Shown here piece by piece: positions 1 to 8,526 of a stretch of 18,343 bases of DNA. Under the pieces are notes generated by a model that was not told the DNA's origin, did no database searches, and saw nothing but the letters and a program-made list of their open reading frames with translations. Numbering within the stretch: the first letter of the stretch is position 1; every line of letters begins with the position of its first letter. Source of the DNA: BS750m-G57 sp964607575 (lineage in GTDB: Bacteria; Planctomycetota; Phycisphaerae; SM23-33); the NCBI GenBank assembly GCA_964607575.1, contig CAZSLS010000138.1:1-18343 (forward strand). The letters run 5' to 3'. The position numbers and the translations under genes were made by a program.

Positions 1-2199
1 CCGTTTCAGATTCTCAACACCCTCGGAGATCTTCTGCTGACGCATTAACTGATGGGCCCCCAGCGCCAAATAGGCAAGGTCATCATACGGGTCGCTGGTG
101 ATGGCTTTTTCAAACCATTGACCGGCTCGTTCGAAATCATTCCGTTTGACGAAGGAGTTTGCGAGATTGCCCATTGCATCCACTCTGGTCGGGTCGATCG
201 CAAGTGCGCGATTCAGATATTCCTCTGCCTCGTCGATCCGGCCTTTTCGAATGGCCATGGCGCCCAGGTTCACCAGAGCGTCAACACTGTCGCTGTCCAG
301 ATCGAGGGCCTTCTTGTAGAGATTCTCCGATTTCATGGGCTGACCGTTCTTGATCAGTTCGGTCCCTATATACTCCAATGCGCGCTTCTCGCCCCACACG
401 AACGGATTGTCCTGAGAGGTGAGAACTGACACGGCTTGGTCGAACTGGTCGGCATGGGCCAGTGCGACGGCGAATTTCCGGCGTACAGTTAGCGAATGCG
501 ATGTCTTCGTGAGGCACTCTCTCAAACTCAGGATCGCCTGATCGATCCTTCCGTATTTGATCTGGAAAGCTCCCAAACGACCTGCCAGGATCGAATCCCC
601 GGGAACTTCAGCAACGATGGCAAGATACTCACTCTCAAAGCGAGCGGGATTGTTTCGCCGAACGTCCTTGCGGAGTTCGATGATGTCGCGCCGCAAGACG
701 TCCATTTCCGTAGCGTAATCGAGTTGTCCTACAAACGGCGGGCAGGTCTTGCGCCGATACATGAGCACGGCCAGATCGTATATGGCGCGGGTGTCGTGCA
801 TGAGGCGGCGGCGGAGCTTCTTCTCCAGGGCGTCGATATCGTCCGTTACTGACGGAATATTGACCTTGGCTTGGGGTACCACCTTGCCCAGTGCTTTGGC
901 GGCGGTCAGAGCGGCGAGAAAGTTACCGCGGAAGTTCAGGTGAACGTGATCGAGCAGCAGGTGGCGTCCCAGGAGTTTGCCGGGCGATTTGAGGCTTAGC
1001 TCGGTCTCCAGGTCCGCCAATGCAACTGACGTCGAATCGCTCGCCGCAGCCTGCCGGCGGAGGATCGCATTGATTCGGCTGTCGGCACGGAATCTCAGGG
1101 TGTCGCGATCTCTGGCCTGGGTGTAGTATTTCGATGCGATCTTTAGGTCGCCGCCGGCCTCGGCGCACTTGCCCCTGACGAATGCCAACTCGGCGTGAGC
1201 ATCGTCGATCTCCGAAGCGGCCTGGTATTTTTGCGTCGCCTCGTCGAACCGCTTGTTCTTGTGCAGTTGGCGTCCCTCGTCGAAGAGTTTCCTCCACCGA
1301 GTAATCGCTTCGGCGGGCAGGCCCCGTGCATGTTGCGATCCGAACGGTGGGCAGGAGCGAATATTGGTCGGTACGGTGCAAAGGACGACCCCGGCGCGAG
1401 CGATGGCGGCCTGGTGGATTATATCGCCCAGATTCACCTCGAAATGCTCGTAGCAGTCCGACAACGCCGAATCATCGAACGGGACTTCCTGCTTCAGAAA
1501 AGCTTCCATTCCCTGCCACTTCCTAGCCGGTGGATCTTTTCCGAAGGAGGCTATGAACTGTCCGGTCCGTGTATTGCCCAGCGCAATGATCGTGCGAATG
1601 ACAGTGGTGCTTCCGTACAACCATGCGGGCAACGACCGCGGACCGTACGGCCCGACGACTTCGTTGTTGCCCATGTATACGATGAACGCGTCGGGACCAT
1701 GTTCGGAGCAGTCGGCGGCAATTCGGCGCGCCACGTGAGAATTCATCGAGGTCACCGCCGCATTCACCACCTCAAAAGACCTCTCTTGCGACAGCTCGTT
1801 CAACATCGCTTCCAGGATACGGGAGAATCCGAAGTCCGAGTTGGGGTCGCCCGCCGCGGCCGATCCGCCGAGGACGAAAACCCGGACCGTCGAATCTCCG
1901 CGTTTGGCGGACAGAACCACTTCTTCCGGTGAGCGAGAACGATTCCTGGGAACGAACTGGAGGCAGAACTCTTCGTTCGCTGCATGGACTGTTTGCCCGC
2001 CCGATTCCCGTTCGACGAAAAAGGCCGTTTCTCTACCGAAGCCCACCATCCACAGGACCGCTTCGACGAGTAGCAGAAACAGCGCCGGAGCCAGCACGAT
2101 CATGACGCCCCGCAGTATCCACGCCTTCCATCCGCGCAGGGTCCCTCGCTTCTTCGCTCCGGCGGTCTTCTTGTTGTGGGCGTCAACCAATCTTGTCAC
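1..2199 (-). CDS. SGNH/GDSL-like hydrolase with N-terminal membrane anchor and C-terminal TPRs (3' end beyond window)
   Basis: One frame reads without a stop from GTG 2199 past base 1, giving at least 733 residues. Residues 1-28 are Lys/Arg-rich and a hydrophobic segment follows at about 29-53, suggesting a signal anchor with the rest outside the cytoplasm. SGNH blocks are visible: VFVLGGSAAAGD (about 107-118, candidate nucleophile Ser113), YMGNNE (about 175-180, in the GxND position) and DHVHLNFRGNF with the Asp417/His420 pair. Tetratricopeptide repeats occupy about 610-733 and probably continue. Family knowledge: SGNH hydrolases are esterases or acyl-modifying enzymes; the substrate here is unknown. 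An in-frame TAA lies two codons upstream of GTG 2199. An AAGG there is too close to be a good ribosome site, so the start is uncertain (TTG 2190 is an alternative). It is divergent from a carbamoyltransferase cassette that often travels with SGNH proteins. Confidence 0.85.
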   Translation of the reverse strand, partial: MTRLVDAHNKKTAGAKKRGTLRGWKAWILRGVMIVLAPALFLLLVEAVLWMVGFGRETAFFVERESGGQTVHAANEEFCLQFVPRNRSRSPEEVVLSAKRGDSTVRVFVLGGSAAAGDPNSDFGFSRILEAMLNELSQERSFEVVNAAVTSMNSHVARRIAADCSEHGPDAFIVYMGNNEVVGPYGPRSLPAWLYGSTTVIRTIIALGNTRTGQFIASFGKDPPARKWQGMEAFLKQEVPFDDSALSDCYEHFEVNLGDIIHQAAIARAGVVLCTVPTNIRSCPPFGSQHARGLPAEAITRWRKLFDEGRQLHKNKRFDEATQKYQAASEIDDAHAELAFVRGKCAEAGGDLKIASKYYTQARDRDTLRFRADSRINAILRRQAAASDSTSVALADLETELSLKSPGKLLGRHLLLDHVHLNFRGNFLAALTAAKALGKVVPQAKVNIPSVTDDIDALEKKLRRRLMHDTRAIYDLAVLMYRRKTCPPFVGQLDYATEMDVLRRDIIELRKDVRRNNPARFESEYLAIVAEVPGDSILAGRLGAFQIKYGRIDQAILSLRECLTKTSHSLTVRRKFAVALAHADQFDQAVSVLTSQDNPFVWGEKRALEYIGTELIKNGQPMKSENLYKKALDLDSDSVDALVNLGAMAIRKGRIDEAEEYLNRALAIDPTRVDAMGNLANSFVKRNDFERAGQWFEKAITSDPYDDLAYLALGAHQLMRQQKISEGVENLKR

Positions 2200-2298
2200 A
2201 CCTTATCTCGCCAATGACCTCATTGGCTCACGCGCATGGGAGTATGATACGCGAAGTTATCGCCACAACCTAATCGTTTCTTCGCTCTGGGGCTCTAC

Positions 2299-2327
2299 TT
2301 GCGGGGCAGTCGCGATTGAATTACAAT
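2299..2327 (+). promoter_or_regulatory. Predicted sigma70-type promoter of the carbamoyltransferase cassette
   Basis: TTGCGG (2299-2304) and TACAAT (2322-2327) are separated by exactly 17 bases, and the predicted transcript would start about 40 bases before the carbamoyltransferase ATG. The -10 box lies inside a perfect inverted repeat, GCGATTG-AATTA-CAATCGC (2312-2330), which could be an operator. Only the sequence match supports this. Confidence 0.4.
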
Positions 2328-2374
2328 CGCTACAGGCCGCATAATCCGCTGCAGCCGATAATGTTCATATACAC

Positions 2375-4207
2375 ATGACCGCAATACTCGGCATATCGGC
2401 GTTTTACCACGACTCGGCAGCAGCGATTCTCGTTGACGGGCGGATAGTGGCTGCTGCCCAGGAAGAGCGCTTCACCAGAAAGAAGCACGATCAGGTTTTT
2501 CCCACGCGTGCCATTGAGTATTGCCTCTCCGCCGCTGGCCTCGGGGCGGGTGATCTCGACTACGTTGGCTTCTACGACAAACCGCTGCTGAAATTCGAGA
2601 GGATTCTCGAGACGTATCTGGCGCGGGCACCGCTGGGTTTCCGCAGCTTCGCCAAGGCCATGCCGTTGTGGCTGAAACAGAAACTGTACCTGAGGCGCCA
2701 ACTCGATCGCGGGCTCAAGAAAGCCTATAAGAAACGCTACATCTTCCCCGAGCATCACGAATCTCACGCGGCCGGCGCGTTCTTCCCGTCACCGTTCGAG
2801 ACAGCGGCCATTATCACGCTCGACGGTGTGGGCGAGTGGGCCACCGCCAGTTACGGCACGGGTCAGGGCAATCGCATCAAACTGACCCACGAACTTCACT
2901 TCCCCCATTCGCTGGGTCTCCTGTACTCGGCGTTCACGTACTTCTGCGGATTCAGGGTTAACAGCGGCGAGTACAAGCTGATGGGCCTGGCGCCTTACGG
3001 CGAGCCGAAGTACGCCGAAGCCATCACCGACAAGCTGATCGACATCAAGGATGACGGCTCGTTCCGCATGGACATGTCGTTCTTCAACTACTGCAGCGGA
3101 TTGACGATGACTTCGCGGAAGTTCAACGCGCTTTTCGACGGGCCGCCCAGAAAACCCGAGACGCAGCTCACCCAGCGCGAGATGGATCTCGCCGCTTCGG
3201 TCCAGAAGGTGACCGAAGAGATACTATTGCGAATCGCCCGCCACGTTCACGCCGAGACAGGCATGAAGAACCTCTGCCTCGCCGGCGGAGTCGCTTTGAA
3301 CTGTGTGGCCAACGGGCGCCTGCTCCGCGAAGGACCGTTTGAGCGCCTGTGGATCCAACCTGCCGCCGGTGACGCCGGAGGCGCGCTTGGCGCGGCGATG
3401 CTGATATGGCATCAGTTGCTCGACAACCCGCGAGTTCCCCTTCCCGACGACAGTCAGGCCGCCTCGCTCCTGGGCCCGAGTTTCAACCTCGGAGAGATCG
3501 AAGCGTTCCTCGAGCAGAGCGGCGCCGTCTACGAAACCTTTAACGATGATGAGGCTCTATGCAGCAATGTCGCGGATCTGTTGGCCCGCGAGAAGATCGT
3601 CGGATGGTTCCAGGGTCGTATGGAGTTCGGCCCGCGGGCTCTTGGTTCTCGAAGCATACTCGCTGACGCGAGAAGCCCGTCGATGCAGTCTGTCATGAAT
3701 CTCAAAATAAAGTTCCGCGAGTCTTTCCGCCCGTTCGCACCGTCAGTGCTTGCCGATCGCGCCGGCGAGTACTTCCACATGCCGCGGGACCACGCCAGCC
3801 CGTATATGCTGCTGGTGGCGCCCCTGGTAGGCGACAAGCGAATCGAGCCCGACGACGACAAACAGACCGGCCTGGACAAACGCGGCGTGGCCCGTTCGGA
3901 GGTCCCGGCAGTGACGCACGTGGACTACTCGGCGCGTGTTCAAACGGTCGACGAGGCGCGCCACGGTCGCTACTACAAACTGCTGAAGGCATTTGAACGC
4001 AAAACCGGTTGTCCGATGATCGTCAATACGAGCTTCAACGTCCGCGGCGAACCGATAGTCTGCACGCCCTCAGATGCCTACAACTGCTTTATGGCCACTA
4101 ACATGGACGTGCTGGTAATGGAAAACTGCGTTCTGCACAAGGGCAACCAGGTAGCTGGGCGGATTCATGATGTAGATGAATACCTGGCGAAATTCGACCT
4201 TGACTGA
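2375..4207 (+). CDS. O-carbamoyltransferase, NodU/TobZ/SxtI family
   Basis: A 610-residue protein, full length for the family (SxtI-like enzymes are about 600 residues). Known chemistry: carbamoyl phosphate and ATP give carbamoyl-adenylate in the C-terminal YrdC-like domain, then the carbamoyl group moves to a hydroxyl of the acceptor in the ASKHA-fold N-terminal domain. Visible marks: N-terminal GISAFYHDSAAAIL and QEERFTRKKHD, then EHHESHAAGAFFPS (about 128-141) with the conserved histidines, and LAGGVALNCVANG (about 304-316). The C-terminal domain carries GRMEFGPRALGSRSILADAR, FRESFRPFAPSVL and NTSFNVRGEPIVCTPSDA. The acceptor is unknown: nodulation factor, aminoglycoside, saxitoxin-like or surface-glycan precedents all exist. 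It is first in a tight unit with SxtJ- and DUF5989-type genes. No clear ribosome-binding site precedes the ATG. Confidence 0.95.
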   Translation: MTAILGISAFYHDSAAAILVDGRIVAAAQEERFTRKKHDQVFPTRAIEYCLSAAGLGAGDLDYVGFYDKPLLKFERILETYLARAPLGFRSFAKAMPLWLKQKLYLRRQLDRGLKKAYKKRYIFPEHHESHAAGAFFPSPFETAAIITLDGVGEWATASYGTGQGNRIKLTHELHFPHSLGLLYSAFTYFCGFRVNSGEYKLMGLAPYGEPKYAEAITDKLIDIKDDGSFRMDMSFFNYCSGLTMTSRKFNALFDGPPRKPETQLTQREMDLAASVQKVTEEILLRIARHVHAETGMKNLCLAGGVALNCVANGRLLREGPFERLWIQPAAGDAGGALGAAMLIWHQLLDNPRVPLPDDSQAASLLGPSFNLGEIEAFLEQSGAVYETFNDDEALCSNVADLLAREKIVGWFQGRMEFGPRALGSRSILADARSPSMQSVMNLKIKFRESFRPFAPSVLADRAGEYFHMPRDHASPYMLLVAPLVGDKRIEPDDDKQTGLDKRGVARSEVPAVTHVDYSARVQTVDEARHGRYYKLLKAFERKTGCPMIVNTSFNVRGEPIVCTPSDAYNCFMATNMDVLVMENCVLHKGNQVAGRIHDVDEYLAKFDLD

Positions 4208-4231
4208 CCCGCAGGCCATGGAAAACGGGCA

Positions 4232-4639
4232 ATGATTGAGATAAACAAGAACCCGTCGCCCCGCACGCTGAAGCAGTTTTCGCTTGCAGCGGCCGTTTTC
4301 GCCGCGCTGGTCGGGTACTTTGCCTTCGCTCGAACAGGATCGTGGACGCCCGCCGTCGCGATATGGGCGACCGGGGCGGTGGTGGCGGTAGTGGGGCTGG
4401 CTAGACCGCGTTGCGTACGCTGGATCTATCTCGCTATAAGCTACCTGGCGGCGCCAATCGGAATAGTTGTCTCGCTGATCGTCCTGGCGATCGTATACTA
4501 TGCTGTAGTGACGCCTATAGGCGTTATAATGGGCCTCACCGGTCGTGACCCGCTACAGCGGCGCCGCGACCCAGCAACCGGAACTTACTGGCAGGAACGC
4601 AAAGAGACGACGCCGGATCGGTATTTCCGGCAGTTCTGA
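4232..4639 (+). CDS. SxtJ-family membrane protein
   Basis: A 135-residue protein starting 24 bases after the carbamoyltransferase stop. Hydrophobic segments at about 17-35, 40-57 and 64-100 predict three or four membrane helices. The C-terminal tail is polar and carries GRDPLQRRRDP followed by GTYWQER, the end pattern of SxtJ proteins. SxtJ homologues are found next to NodU/SxtI-type carbamoyltransferases; their biochemical role is not established. Context suggests a membrane partner of the carbamoyltransferase. Family assignment rests on recognised sequence pattern plus gene order. Confidence 0.8.
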   Translation: MIEINKNPSPRTLKQFSLAAAVFAALVGYFAFARTGSWTPAVAIWATGAVVAVVGLARPRCVRWIYLAISYLAAPIGIVVSLIVLAIVYYAVVTPIGVIMGLTGRDPLQRRRDPATGTYWQERKETTPDRYFRQF

Positions 4640-4642
4640 CTT

Positions 4643-4861
4643 ATGGACAAAGAGCCCAAGAACAACGAGAACCGAAGCGACAGCTTTGCCGAACAGGCCG
4701 ACACGCAAAGCCCCTCTTTTCTGCGCGAGCTATGGGACTTCGTCTGCCACAACAAGAAATGGTGGCTGATACCTATCATCGTCGTCCTGCTGGTGATAAG
4801 CATCCTGGTACTTCTGACGACCAACAGCGCCCTGGCCCCGTGGATCTACGCGATCTTCTGA
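4643..4861 (+). CDS. DUF5989 (SxtK-like) small single-pass membrane protein
   Basis: A 72-residue protein only three bases after the SxtJ-like stop, so translation is probably coupled. Residues 1-25 are polar. Then comes the family signature FLRELWDFVCHNKKWWLIP, one transmembrane helix (about 43-64) and a short tail ending in APWIYAIF. DUF5989 proteins are tiny and regularly follow SxtJ in carbamoyltransferase cassettes. Function is unknown; an accessory subunit of a membrane-bound carbamoylation complex is the simplest inference. Confidence 0.85.
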   Translation: MDKEPKNNENRSDSFAEQADTQSPSFLRELWDFVCHNKKWWLIPIIVVLLVISILVLLTTNSALAPWIYAIF

Positions 4862-5080
4862 CCGCCCATTCGGACCTTTTCCACTCTCGCCAATTCCTTG
4901 AACGCTGCGTTGCGCGATCTCCGATTTCCCGCTAAATAGTTTCCGGGCCAATTTTGCTTATGGGGTTTTGAATCTTACGGTTCCACTGTCTGGAGTTGGA
5001 TCGGGAAATCCCGAAGACTCTGACCCGGTGCGGGACGGGCTCGCACGACATCAGAAACAAGCTGGACCAAGGAGTCAGGC

Positions 5081-5749
5081 ATGTTAATCAAACGTTCACT
5101 CACAGTCATAGCAGTTCTCTCTGTCGCACTATCAACAGTTCAGATCGCCCAGGCGGATTTCATGCAATACAACGGGCAAATACGCACCAAGTCCGTTGAC
5201 GTGCGTGCGAAGAACTCCCTTGCCGGTCGGAACTTTCAAACATCCGCCGGGCAAGTGAAGATCGGTTATCAGGGCGTTGATTATCTCGGGCACTGCGTGG
5301 ATGTCTTCGACAGGTCCGGATCGGCCGAAGTAACCGAAGCGCCCTATACCGTTCTGCGGAACGGCGGCGAAATCGCATACCTGTTCGAAACGAACTCACC
5401 TGACATAACAACCCGCGAACAGGCCGCCGGACTACAGGTGGCGATATGGGAATTGCTCTACGAGAAGAACACTACACTCGACTTCAATCTCGACTCCGGT
5501 AACTTCAAGATCACCAACAACAACGTGATCGATGATGCCAACGGTATGCTCGACTACATGAGAGCAAACATGCCGGACAACTATCTGCCGACGCTCGATC
5601 TGGTCGTCCTGCAGTCGCCATGCAAGCAGGATATGCTGATCGGGCGCGAGCCGCCTGTCATACCTGAACCCGCAACCGTAACACTCTTAGCTATTGGAGG
5701 TCTGCTGATCCTGAAGAAACGCCGTCGAACAGCCGTCCGAACCGCCTGA
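5081..5749 (+). CDS. PEP-CTERM sorting domain protein with a possible thioester-type domain
   Basis: A 222-residue secreted protein. The start is fixed by AAGGAG at 5069-5074, six bases before ATG. Residues 1-25 are a signal peptide ending AQA. The C-terminus is a PEP-CTERM sorting signal: IPEPAT (194-199), a hydrophobic stretch (199-211), then KKRRR, the substrate form for exosortase/archaeosortase-type processing and surface delivery. The mature region contains YLGHCVDVFD (Cys72) and, 47 residues later, AAGLQVAIWELLYE (Gln119, Trp123). Such a Cys plus Q-x-A-I-W arrangement resembles Gram-positive thioester domains and recurs in planctomycete PEP-CTERM proteins; an actual Cys-Gln thioester is inference. 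It stands alone, with a terminator 70 bases downstream. Confidence 0.9.
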   Translation: MLIKRSLTVIAVLSVALSTVQIAQADFMQYNGQIRTKSVDVRAKNSLAGRNFQTSAGQVKIGYQGVDYLGHCVDVFDRSGSAEVTEAPYTVLRNGGEIAYLFETNSPDITTREQAAGLQVAIWELLYEKNTTLDFNLDSGNFKITNNNVIDDANGMLDYMRANMPDNYLPTLDLVVLQSPCKQDMLIGREPPVIPEPATVTLLAIGGLLILKKRRRTAVRTA

Positions 5750-5780
5750 CAGACATAGCTCCGCTCCCTGAACGTTCGTT

Positions 5781-5812
5781 GAATCCGTATCCCAACGCTT
5801 AGCGACGGATTC
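5781..5812. repeat. Inverted repeat after the PEP-CTERM gene
   Basis: GAATCCGT (5781-5788) and ACGGATTC (5805-5812) are perfect 8-base complements separated by 16 bases. The loop itself contains CGCTTAGCG. It sits just before the intrinsic terminator and may stabilise the mRNA 3' end. No T-run follows it. Confidence 0.5.
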
Positions 5813-5818
5813 CAACGC

Positions 5819-5853
5819 GGCCCGACCACCCTTGGTGGTTGGGCCATGTTTTT
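5819..5853 (+). terminator. Rho-independent terminator of the PEP-CTERM gene
   Basis: GGCCCGACCACC (5819-5830) pairs with GGTGGTTGGGCC (5834-5845) over 12 bases with one G-U pair and a three-base loop. ATGTTTTT follows at 5846-5853. The T-run is only on the + side, so it terminates the PEP-CTERM transcript before the convergent apt gene. Confidence 0.85.
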
Positions 5854-5876
5854 GCTCAGGATCCGCAGTCGCCAGA

Positions 5877-6404
5877 TCATTCCCCGGTGACGTCGATCAG
5901 GCTGTGGGTCTTCACATCCAGCGCGTCGAGCTTCGCCCTGCCCGAAAGGAAGCTCAACTCGACGACAAAGACCGCGGCGACTATATCGCCTCCCAGCTTC
6001 ATCACCAGTTTGCATGCCGCCTCGACAGTACCCCCCGTGGCGATCAGGTCGTCGGCCATCAGGACCTTTGTCCCCGGTGAGACCGCGTCGGCGTGTATTT
6101 CGACGGTATCGGTTCCGTACTCCAGTTCGTAACTTTCGGATATGGTTTCGGCGGGCAGCTTGCCGGGTTTTCTGATCGGGACGAATCCAGCATCGAGTTC
6201 GTCCGCCAGAAGCGACCCGAAAATAAATCCGCGAGCCTCCACGCCAGTCACTACCTCCACACCGCTGTCGCGATATGGCTCGGCAAGCAGCCGCACGCTC
6301 TGCCTCAACGCTTCGATATTTCCCAGCAGCGGCGAGATGTCTTTGAAGATGATTCCGGGTTTCGGGAAGTCGGGTACGTCACGGATGAATTCCTCTATGT
6401 TCAA
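5877..6404 (-). CDS. apt: Adenine phosphoribosyltransferase
   Basis: A 175-residue type I phosphoribosyltransferase, normal length for Apt. It converts adenine and PRPP to AMP and pyrophosphate (purine salvage, cytoplasm). Visible marks: N-terminal IRDVPDFPKPGIIFKDISPLL (split by the family's PDFPKPGI core), TGVEARGFIFG (about 53-63), IRKPGKLP (77-84) and the PRPP-binding VLMADDLIATGGT (114-126). The start codon is TTG at 6404-6402, sharing the bases TTGA with the stop of the upstream sulfatase-fold gene. TCCTT at 6413-6417 is the reverse complement of an AAGGA ribosome site eight bases upstream. The overlap implies translational coupling, although the two functions are not obviously related. 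Confidence 0.96.
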   Translation of the reverse strand: MNIEEFIRDVPDFPKPGIIFKDISPLLGNIEALRQSVRLLAEPYRDSGVEVVTGVEARGFIFGSLLADELDAGFVPIRKPGKLPAETISESYELEYGTDTVEIHADAVSPGTKVLMADDLIATGGTVEAACKLVMKLGGDIVAAVFVVELSFLSGRAKLDALDVKTHSLIDVTGE

Positions 6405-8470
6405 TGCTGATTTCCTTCTTTCTTGATAGTGAGGTACTGCTGAAGCGCTACGGTATATAGCGACAGCATGTCCCGTCGTATGTTTGCGGTATCATTGACG
6501 TCGAGTTGTCCCGGCGCGACCGGATACATGTCGAACATGGTCACGTCGAACATTTCCGGGACGGTTCTCGGTTTGCGCCTGCGATTGATCGGTCCGGTTA
6601 CAATGGCCCGTCCCGCGCGTACGAAAGCGATATGCCTGTCCTCGTGCAGGAGCGCAAAACCGTCGCCCGGCGCGACCCGAAGAATATCCCGCCCGAGAAA
6701 GCTGTGTTCGTACGTACCGCCCAGCATGCCCAGCAGGGTCGGTGCGATATCGGTCTGGGAAGCAACCGTTGAGATTCTCCGCGGCGATACGATACCCGGA
6801 GCGTAGAAAACACAGGGCAGGCGGTATCCGGGCACGTCGATGGCGCGGCTTAACTCGAGGTATTCCCCGTGCCCGTGGTCGGAGACAATCACGAACAGGG
6901 TGTCCTGGAAGTAATCCGCCTGGCGGGCCTCCCTGAAGAAATCGCCCAGAGCCCAGTCGGCGTAGCGGTAGGCGTTGAGCATCTTGTTCTCTTCGGAGTC
7001 AGCAGGCAGCATTGGCGTGCGCCCTTGCGGAACGGTATACGGTTGATGGTTTGAAACGGTCAGGATCGCCGCAAAGAACTTCTCGTCGCCCATGGACATG
7101 AACATCTGGTGGGCCTTGCGGAAGATCATCTCGTCGGGCACGCCCCAGGCGCCGGCATGTTTCGGACCGATCTCTTTCTGCCCGATGATTGTTTCGGTAC
7201 CGCCGGCGGCGAGGAAGTCCTTCATGTTGTCGTAGTCCGGATCGCCTCCGGTTATGAACATTGTGCGATATCCCCGGGAGGCAAACACGCCGGGCAGCGT
7301 CTGAAACTTACCCAGCGCCTCTTCCCTCTCGAGCAGCGTTATACCGCCGAGGTCCGGATGTCCGACCAGCACCCCGGTCAGACCACGGGAAGTTCGGGCG
7401 CCGGTGGCGTACAACTGCTCGAAGAACATCCCGCCCCTGCAAATTTCATCGAGTTCGGGCGTTTGGGTCCAACCGTGGCCCAGCGCTCCGACCGGTTCGT
7501 TGGACTGCCCTTCCATGATTATGACCACGATATTGAGGTCTCGCATTTCCCGCCCGGTCGCCACGCGTCTTCGCAGCGGTCTGCCCGGTATGGGGGCGAT
7601 CTGATCGCCATCCTGAAACAGCAGCCCCCGAACAACCTCGTGGGCCTCGTTGACGGGGGGCAGATCGTAAAACTTTCCTTCGTCCTGCCCGTCCTCGAAG
7701 ATCGATTTGCCCGCGTGCCATAGCGAAAACAGAGTATTGGTGGACGCCTCGTTGACGAAATTGTTCGCCGAATGCGTCTCACTGCCCGGGCGGAGCGGGA
7801 AGCGTCCGAATGTCGGGCGGCAGGCGATAATGCACAGGACCGCCATCACCGCGGTAAGCGACAGGCGGCTGGCGGGGGAATTGGCGGTCAAACGCCCCTG
7901 CCAGCAATGACGGCGAAGCAGGCGATACACCACGTACACCCCTAACCCCAGCGCCGGAACCAGCAATATCAACCAGAAATTATACGTCTCCCAGACGAAC
8001 ATCGCCGTTTCGCGGGGATGCCTGGGATAATTCAGCGACGCCCAGTTCAGGCGGCGCCGGAAATTCACGAAGAACACCGCGTTGACGATTTCCAACACCA
8101 GAAGCAGGGCCATAACGATCGTGGCGTAGATAGTAACCGTTCGGCGAAAGATTTTGTTGAAGAAGGAAGCCGCCGGGACCAGCCCGAGCGCCAGGACCAT
8201 CGGAAGCATCGTATATCCGACCACTACCGCGTCAAATTGAAAACCGTAACCAAAGCACACCCCGATCTCCCAGACCGTGGTATTCTGCACGGCTTCCCGA
8301 CTGACCAGGAACAGCGCGACGCGGAATACGGGGAATATCAGAAAACTGTAAAGCGAGAGGATAAGAAGCGGGCGCAGACGGCGGCTGAGGAGAATATCGA
8401 TAACTGGCGACACAAGCCACTTCCCGCCGGCTGCGTAGTTGCCCTGGTCGTGGTTTACACCTTCGCTCAT
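6401..8470 (-). CDS. Membrane LTA-synthase-like sulfatase-fold protein (phosphoglycerol/phosphoethanolamine transferase type)
   Basis: A 689-residue protein. The N-terminal third holds about five hydrophobic helices (about 35-60, 80-105, 110-140, 155-185 and 200-220), followed by an extracytoplasmic alkaline-phosphatase-superfamily domain (about 300-600). Metal and catalytic blocks are visible: LNIVVIIMEGQSNE (metal Glu), ATGARTSRGLTG in the place of the LtaS/MdoB catalytic Thr region, and IVSDHGHGEY (metal Asp/His). Homologues such as LtaS, OpgB and EptA-like enzymes move phospho-substituents from lipids to envelope polymers; true sulfatases need a C/S-x-P-x-R site, which is absent. ATG 8470 is preferred over ATG 8482 because GGAG (complement of 8477-8480) lies six bases before it; the longer start adds four residues. 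Forms an overlapping pair with apt. Confidence 0.85.
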   Translation of the reverse strand: MSEGVNHDQGNYAAGGKWLVSPVIDILLSRRLRPLLILSLYSFLIFPVFRVALFLVSREAVQNTTVWEIGVCFGYGFQFDAVVVGYTMLPMVLALGLVPAASFFNKIFRRTVTIYATIVMALLLVLEIVNAVFFVNFRRRLNWASLNYPRHPRETAMFVWETYNFWLILLVPALGLGVYVVYRLLRRHCWQGRLTANSPASRLSLTAVMAVLCIIACRPTFGRFPLRPGSETHSANNFVNEASTNTLFSLWHAGKSIFEDGQDEGKFYDLPPVNEAHEVVRGLLFQDGDQIAPIPGRPLRRRVATGREMRDLNIVVIIMEGQSNEPVGALGHGWTQTPELDEICRGGMFFEQLYATGARTSRGLTGVLVGHPDLGGITLLEREEALGKFQTLPGVFASRGYRTMFITGGDPDYDNMKDFLAAGGTETIIGQKEIGPKHAGAWGVPDEMIFRKAHQMFMSMGDEKFFAAILTVSNHQPYTVPQGRTPMLPADSEENKMLNAYRYADWALGDFFREARQADYFQDTLFVIVSDHGHGEYLELSRAIDVPGYRLPCVFYAPGIVSPRRISTVASQTDIAPTLLGMLGGTYEHSFLGRDILRVAPGDGFALLHEDRHIAFVRAGRAIVTGPINRRRKPRTVPEMFDVTMFDMYPVAPGQLDVNDTANIRRDMLSLYTVALQQYLTIKKEGNQH

Positions 8471-8526
8471 AACCTGCTCCATCAGTTTAGCGGACGTGCG
8501 GGGTGCAGATTACCTCATGCATCCAT

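Noticed and set aside
1195..1932. A 245-residue plus-strand frame in the left part
   Set aside because: It lies opposite the continuous SGNH-TPR frame, which carries the GGSAAAGD, GNNE and DHVHLN motifs.
7109..7723. A 204-residue plus-strand frame
   Set aside because: Antisense to the catalytic domain of the sulfatase-fold gene; no motifs of its own.
6401..8470. True sulfatase annotation
   Set aside because: The C/S-x-P-x-R formylglycine motif is missing; the multi-helix N-terminus and ATGARTSRG site fit LtaS/MdoB-type transferases.
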